In this document: positions 5,698-8,708 of the stretch, in pieces
Layout of the letters: each line of letters begins with the position of its first letter
How positions within the stretch are numbered: the first letter of the stretch is position 1
Assembly (NCBI GenBank): GCA_041752455.1
Contig: JBGSWL010000112.1
Location: 1-8,708 of the forward strand
Reading direction: 5' to 3'
DNA: 8,708 nucleotides
Source of the DNA: JBGSWL01 sp041752455
GTDB lineage: Bacteria; Pseudomonadota; Alphaproteobacteria; Rhizobiales; Rhizobiaceae
The notes under the pieces: generated by a model
Seen by the model: the letters and a program-made list of their open reading frames with translations, nothing else
Told to the model about the DNA's origin: nothing
Database searches by the model: none
Position numbers and translations under genes: made by a program

Positions 5698-6459
5698 ATG
5701 GCTCGCATCGCGATCCTGACGACGAGTGACGCAACGCCCGTTCCGGTGGTCAACGCTCTGGCGACAGCGTTTCCTGATCATCAAGCCTTCATCGAACCCG
5801 CCGAACCGAAATCCGTGTTCCTGCGGCGGCGTGCGCGCAAGGTCGGATGGTTTTCCATGCTGCACCAGTTGCCGGTCATGTCGGCGGGCAAGCTTGCCGG
5901 CGCAAAGGTTCGCAAGCGCATGCGCGCGCTCGAAGAGCGCCACGGCGTCTCGTTTGCCTGGCTTCCCGGACTTCGGACCGAAACGGTCAGTTCCGGCAAC
6001 GGGGCTGACTTCATAGCTGCACTCCGCGCTTTCGGCCCGGACATCCTGGTCCTGGCCGGTTCGCGGATGCTGACAAAGGCGACGCTGGCAGCGATCCCCT
6101 GCCCGGTGGTCAACTTCCATGCGGGGATCAATCCGGCCTATCGCGGTCTCAATGGCGGCTATTGGGCGCTGGCGCAGAATGATCCGGCAAACTACGGCGC
6201 CACCATGCATTTCGTGGATGCCGGCGTCGATACCGGGGCGATCATCGCACAGGCTCGGTTCACACCCGATCCGGCCGATACGATCCTGACCCACCAGAAG
6301 GCGTTGAGCGCCCAATCCCCGGCCATGGCTGTCGCTGCCGTCGCCAAAGTGCTGGAAGGCCGCGCCATGCCGCTGCAAACAGGGCTGCCGACGCGCCAGT
6401 GGTTTCATCCCGCTTTGATCCCCTATGTGTGGCGCGGTCTCACCCGGAAAGTCTGGTAG
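5698..6459 (+). CDS. Formyltransferase-fold protein (Formyl_trans_N)
   Basis: This 253-residue protein carries the catalytic core of the 10-formyl-THF-dependent formyltransferase family. Asn139 and His141 lie in VVNFHAGINPAYRGLNGGYW (137-156), and the catalytic Asp is expected in VDAGVDTGAII (173-183), probably Asp178. The order N-x-H ... DxGxDTG matches PurN, methionyl-tRNA formyltransferase and sugar N-formyltransferases. The first 90 residues form a shortened, basic N-terminal half, and there is no C-terminal domain like that of methionyl-tRNA formyltransferase. The substrate cannot be named. Tight linkage to exoD (2-nt gap) and nearby glycosyltransferase genes make an amino-sugar or surface-glycan precursor a reasonable guess. 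It lies 97 bp upstream of the folate/corrinoid genes, so a link through folate is also conceivable. Confidence 0.88.
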   Translation: MARIAILTTSDATPVPVVNALATAFPDHQAFIEPAEPKSVFLRRRARKVGWFSMLHQLPVMSAGKLAGAKVRKRMRALEERHGVSFAWLPGLRTETVSSGNGADFIAALRAFGPDILVLAGSRMLTKATLAAIPCPVVNFHAGINPAYRGLNGGYWALAQNDPANYGATMHFVDAGVDTGAIIAQARFTPDPADTILTHQKALSAQSPAMAVAAVAKVLEGRAMPLQTGLPTRQWFHPALIPYVWRGLTRKVW

Positions 6460-6556
6460 CAGCCCGCCTGTCGCTTTTGAGGGTTTGGACGTCGCCGCAA
6501 GCCAAGCCGCCCGCCGCGCCTTCCAACATGCTCTGGCGCGAGCACGGGAGACGAGC

Positions 6557-6874
6557 GTGGCAGAACGGATCATTCTTTATTGGCGCGACATCCCGGCACA
6601 GGTGATCGTCAAGACCGGGCGCAGGTCGCAGGCCAAGCGCGAACTGTCGCTGCGTTTCACCGAGGCGATCGACATGTGCGCGATGCGCGTCGGCGCGCGC
6701 GACAGCGACGCCTACCTTGCCGAATGGCGCAAGGGCGACCCGCATGAAGTCGGCGACGATCTTGAAGCCGAGGCCGACAAGGCCGCCGCAGACATCGAAG
6801 CCGACTACGACCGCGACCGGCTCGTCGCGCTGGTCAAGGCTGACGGCTTCGACACCAACAACAAGGCCGCCTGA
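6557..6874 (+). CDS. Small 'virulence factor' family protein (PF13769-like)
   Basis: The 105-residue soluble protein begins AERIILYWRDIPAQVIVKTG and continues with QAKRELSLRFTEAIDMCAM (about 24-42), DSDAYLAEWRKG (49-60) and an acidic helical region DDLEAEADKAAADIEADY (67-84). This agrees with my memory of the family labelled 'virulence factor' in databases, a name with no functional evidence I know of. It is usually placed beside MTHFR-like and methyl-THF:corrinoid methyltransferase genes, as here. The GTG at 6557 is chosen because GGGAG ends 6 nt upstream and the family N-terminus begins there. An in-frame ATG at 6425 lies inside the formyltransferase gene and would add unrelated sequence. 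The next gene starts 19 nt after the stop, so an operon with the MTHFR-like gene is likely. Role unknown, perhaps an accessory subunit of the MTHFR-like enzyme. Confidence 0.86.
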   Translation: MAERIILYWRDIPAQVIVKTGRRSQAKRELSLRFTEAIDMCAMRVGARDSDAYLAEWRKGDPHEVGDDLEAEADKAAADIEADYDRDRLVALVKADGFDTNNKAA

Positions 6875-6893
6875 GGCGCCGGAGACACCCGTC

Positions 6894-7769
6894 ATGAACA
6901 CCCATCGCATTCCCGCTTCCATCGAAGTGGCGCCCAAGCAGGCGATCGAATCGGCTGACCTGCCGGGGCTTTTTCCCGCCGGTACCCGCGTCTACATCAC
7001 CGATATCGGCATTGATCCGATGCCGGTGCTTGTCGCTGCGGCAAGCCGCATCCGCAGTCTCGGCTACGAGCCGGTGCCGCACTTTGCCTCGCGCCGCCTG
7101 ACGACACGCGCGGCCCTGCAACAGCGCATCGAGGCGACGGTCGGCGAGGCTGGCGTCAAGGATGCGCTCGTGATCGGCGGCGGGCTGACCAAACCGGCCG
7201 GTGCGTTTTCGTCCACCATGGAAGTGCTGGAAACCGGGCTGTTCGAAACGAACGGCTTCACCAATATCGGCATCGCCGGCCATCCGGAGGGCTCGCCCGA
7301 TTTCACCCCGGCGGTCGCGATGGAAGCACTGCGCCTCAAGCAGGATTTTGGCGCCCGTTCCGGCATCGCGATGCGCATCGTCACGCAGTTCGGCTTTGAC
7401 GGTGAGCGCTTTGCCGCCTGGACCCGCGAACTGAAGGACAACGGCATCGACATGCCGGTGCATCTGGGCGTTGCGGGCCCTGCCCGAGTGACGACGCTGA
7501 TCAAATATGCGGCCATGTGCGGCGTCGGCAATTCGCTTTCATTCTTCAAGCGCAACACGCGCTCGATCGCCATGCTGGCGACATCGCACTCACCCGAAGG
7601 CGTCGTCGCCCCGATCGAGGCAGCCTATGCCGCAAACCCGGCCGGCAATCTGCAACAGATGCATGTCTTCCCGTTCGGCGGGGTCAAAAAGGCCGCCGAA
7701 TGGCTTGAACAGCGCGGCACTTGGGATATAAAGACATCTGCATATCCTTCTATCATCTCCAACGGCTGA
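6894..7769 (+). CDS. Methylenetetrahydrofolate reductase-like protein
   Basis: This 291-residue protein belongs to a divergent branch of the MetF/MTHFR family (PF02219). Recognisable elements are SIEVAPKQA near the N-terminus (9-17, with Glu11 aligning with the catalytic Glu of the MetF motif), GIAGHPEGSPDF (126-137), VTQFGFD (163-169, equivalent to TQFFFD of MetF) and MPVHLGVAGPARVTTL (187-202), matching the PGI/PI region of MetF. It should be a flavoprotein interconverting 5-methyl-THF and 5,10-methylene-THF. In a demethylation pathway it would run in the oxidative direction and feed methyl groups into the C1 pool; in methionine synthesis it would run reductively. GGAG at 6881-6884 gives a good ribosome binding site. 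It lies between the virulence-factor gene (19 nt) and the pterin methyltransferase gene (26 nt), so these three likely form an operon. Whether a housekeeping metF exists elsewhere cannot be seen. Confidence 0.92.
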   Translation: MNTHRIPASIEVAPKQAIESADLPGLFPAGTRVYITDIGIDPMPVLVAAASRIRSLGYEPVPHFASRRLTTRAALQQRIEATVGEAGVKDALVIGGGLTKPAGAFSSTMEVLETGLFETNGFTNIGIAGHPEGSPDFTPAVAMEALRLKQDFGARSGIAMRIVTQFGFDGERFAAWTRELKDNGIDMPVHLGVAGPARVTTLIKYAAMCGVGNSLSFFKRNTRSIAMLATSHSPEGVVAPIEAAYAANPAGNLQQMHVFPFGGVKKAAEWLEQRGTWDIKTSAYPSIISNG

Positions 7770-7795
7770 ACCGGGCCGGGAAAGTTTGACACCCC

Positions 7796-8708
7796 ATGAC
7801 ACGCACCGTCGTCGCCTCCGCCACCCGAGAAATCATCATCGGGTTCGACCAGCCGTTCTGCGTCATCGGTGAGCGGATCAACCCGACCGGTCGCAAGAAG
7901 CTCGCCGCCGAAATGGTGGCCGGAAATTTCGAGACCGTCATCAAGGATGCGCTCGAACAGGCCGCCGCCGGCGCCACCATGCTCGACGTCAATGCAGGCG
8001 TCACCGCCGTCGACCCGAACGCCACCGAGCCGGCACTGCTGGTGCAGACGCTTGAGATCGTGCAGGGGCTGGTCGACCTGCCGCTGTCGATCGACTCGTC
8101 GGTCACCGCCGCCATCGAAGCGGGGCTTCGTGTGGCCAAGGGGCGTCCGCTGGTCAATTCGGTGACCGGGGAACTCGAAAAGCTCGAGGCGATCCTGCCG
8201 CTGATCAAGAAATACAACGTGCCGGTCGTCGCGATTTCCAATGACGAGACCGGCATTTCCGAAGACCCCGATGTCCGTTTCGAGGTCGCCAAGCGGATCG
8301 TCCACCATGCGGCCGACTACGGCATTCCGGCGCATGACATCATCGTCGATCCGCTGGTGATGCCGATCGGCGCCATGGGCACCGCCGGACAGCAGGTCTT
8401 CCGCCTGCTGCGCCGCCTGCGCGAGGAGCTTGGCGTCAACACCACCTGCGGCCTTTCCAACGTATCGTTCGGCCTGCCGCACCGCCATGGCATCAACGCC
8501 GCCTTCATCCCGATGGTGATTGCCTCGGGCATGACCAGCGCGATCATGAACCCCTGCCGCCCGCAGGAAATGGAAATGGTCCGCGCCGCCAACGTGCTGG
8601 CGGGCAACGACCCCGATTGCACCAACTGGATCACCGCCTACCGCGACTACAAGCCCACCGAAGGCGGCCATGCCGCAGCACCCGCACCCGCTGCCTCGGC
8701 CGGTGGCC
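7796..8708 (+). CDS. Methyltetrahydrofolate:corrinoid methyltransferase (pterin-binding), 3'-truncated by the window end
   Basis: At least 304 residues are present with no stop before the window ends. The DHPS-like TIM-barrel pterin-binding fold is clear: FCVIGERINPTGRKK (21-35), MLDVNAG (62-68), LSIDSS (97-102), VNSVTGE (120-126), ISNDETG (147-153), VDPLVMPIG (184-192) and CGLSNVSFGLP (218-228). These are the folate-binding signatures shared with AcsE/MtvA-type methyltransferases and the folate domain of MetH. The enzyme transfers a methyl group between 5-methyl-THF and a corrinoid protein, and the protein encoded at 470-1171 is the obvious partner. The barrel appears complete by about residue 285. 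The visible tail then becomes Gly/Ala/Pro-rich, which suggests a flexible extension or linker before the unseen C-terminus. The ATG at 7796 fits the family start; GGGAAAG upstream is a rather distant ribosome binding site. Confidence 0.95.
   Translation, partial: MTRTVVASATREIIIGFDQPFCVIGERINPTGRKKLAAEMVAGNFETVIKDALEQAAAGATMLDVNAGVTAVDPNATEPALLVQTLEIVQGLVDLPLSIDSSVTAAIEAGLRVAKGRPLVNSVTGELEKLEAILPLIKKYNVPVVAISNDETGISEDPDVRFEVAKRIVHHAADYGIPAHDIIVDPLVMPIGAMGTAGQQVFRLLRRLREELGVNTTCGLSNVSFGLPHRHGINAAFIPMVIASGMTSAIMNPCRPQEMEMVRAANVLAGNDPDCTNWITAYRDYKPTEGGHAAAPAPAASAGG

Noticed and set aside
5653..6573. 306-residue open frame on the - strand over the formyltransferase gene
   Set aside because: The + strand product has catalytic motifs of a known family; the antisense product is a compositional shadow with no recognisable features.
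7625..8671. 348-residue open frame on the - strand over the MTHFR-like and pterin methyltransferase genes
   Set aside because: It is antisense to two strongly conserved genes, is rich in Arg/His/Asp/Gly as expected for a high-GC shadow frame, and shows no domain.
1..8708. CRISPR array, tRNA, rRNA, insertion sequence or phage genes
   Set aside because: No spaced identical repeats, cloverleaf sequences, transposase motifs or terminal inverted repeats were seen.

Overview
The window looks like chromosomal DNA of a high-GC alphaproteobacterium, most likely from the Rhizobiales (Rhizobium, Mesorhizobium or Hoeflea-like). This is inferred from the codon bias (strong G/C third positions), an ExoD-family gene, the recurring rhizobial set of corrinoid protein, DUF1638, 'virulence factor', MTHFR-like and methyl-THF:corrinoid methyltransferase genes, and a G/C-rich palindromic intergenic element of a kind I associate with rhizobial genomes. 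Species cannot be told from the sequence alone.

Layout. Positions 1-469 hold no convincing gene. They carry three tandem 13-bp repeats, then a strong sigma70-type promoter whose core is covered by a 26-bp near-perfect palindrome, then a leader of about 150 nt. This feeds a + strand unit: a corrinoid (B12-binding) methyl-carrier protein (470-1171), a 50-bp structured palindromic element, a DUF1638 protein (1238-1858) and, overlapping it by one base, a YqaA/DedA-like membrane protein (1858-2295). A convergent - strand pair follows: a dolichol-phosphate-mannose-synthase-like glycosyltransferase fused to a GtrA membrane domain (4672-3563), then an LtrA-family membrane protein (3483-2308). A divergent intergenic region of about 300 bp leads into a second + strand run: ExoD (4970-5695), a formyltransferase-fold protein 2 nt downstream (5698-6459), a small 'virulence factor' family protein (6557-6874), a methylenetetrahydrofolate-reductase-like protein (6894-7769) and a methyl-THF:corrinoid methyltransferase cut by the window end (7796 onward).

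How the genes fit together. Five genes at the two ends (corrinoid protein, DUF1638, virulence-factor protein, MTHFR-like protein, pterin methyltransferase) form one functional set: a folate-linked, cobalamin-dependent methyl-transfer pathway. The pterin enzyme would exchange a methyl group between THF and the corrinoid protein, and the MTHFR-like enzyme would interconvert methyl-THF and methylene-THF. The substrate-side methyltransferase and the corrinoid reactivase are not in the window, so it cannot be decided whether the set demethylates a compound such as a betaine or methyl ether, or serves methionine synthesis like the split methionine synthases reported (from memory) in marine Rhodobacterales. 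The set is interrupted by five envelope-type genes (YqaA, LtrA, GT-GtrA, ExoD, formyltransferase). The least understood parts are DUF1638 and the 'virulence factor' protein, both of which may be undescribed components of this corrinoid system.
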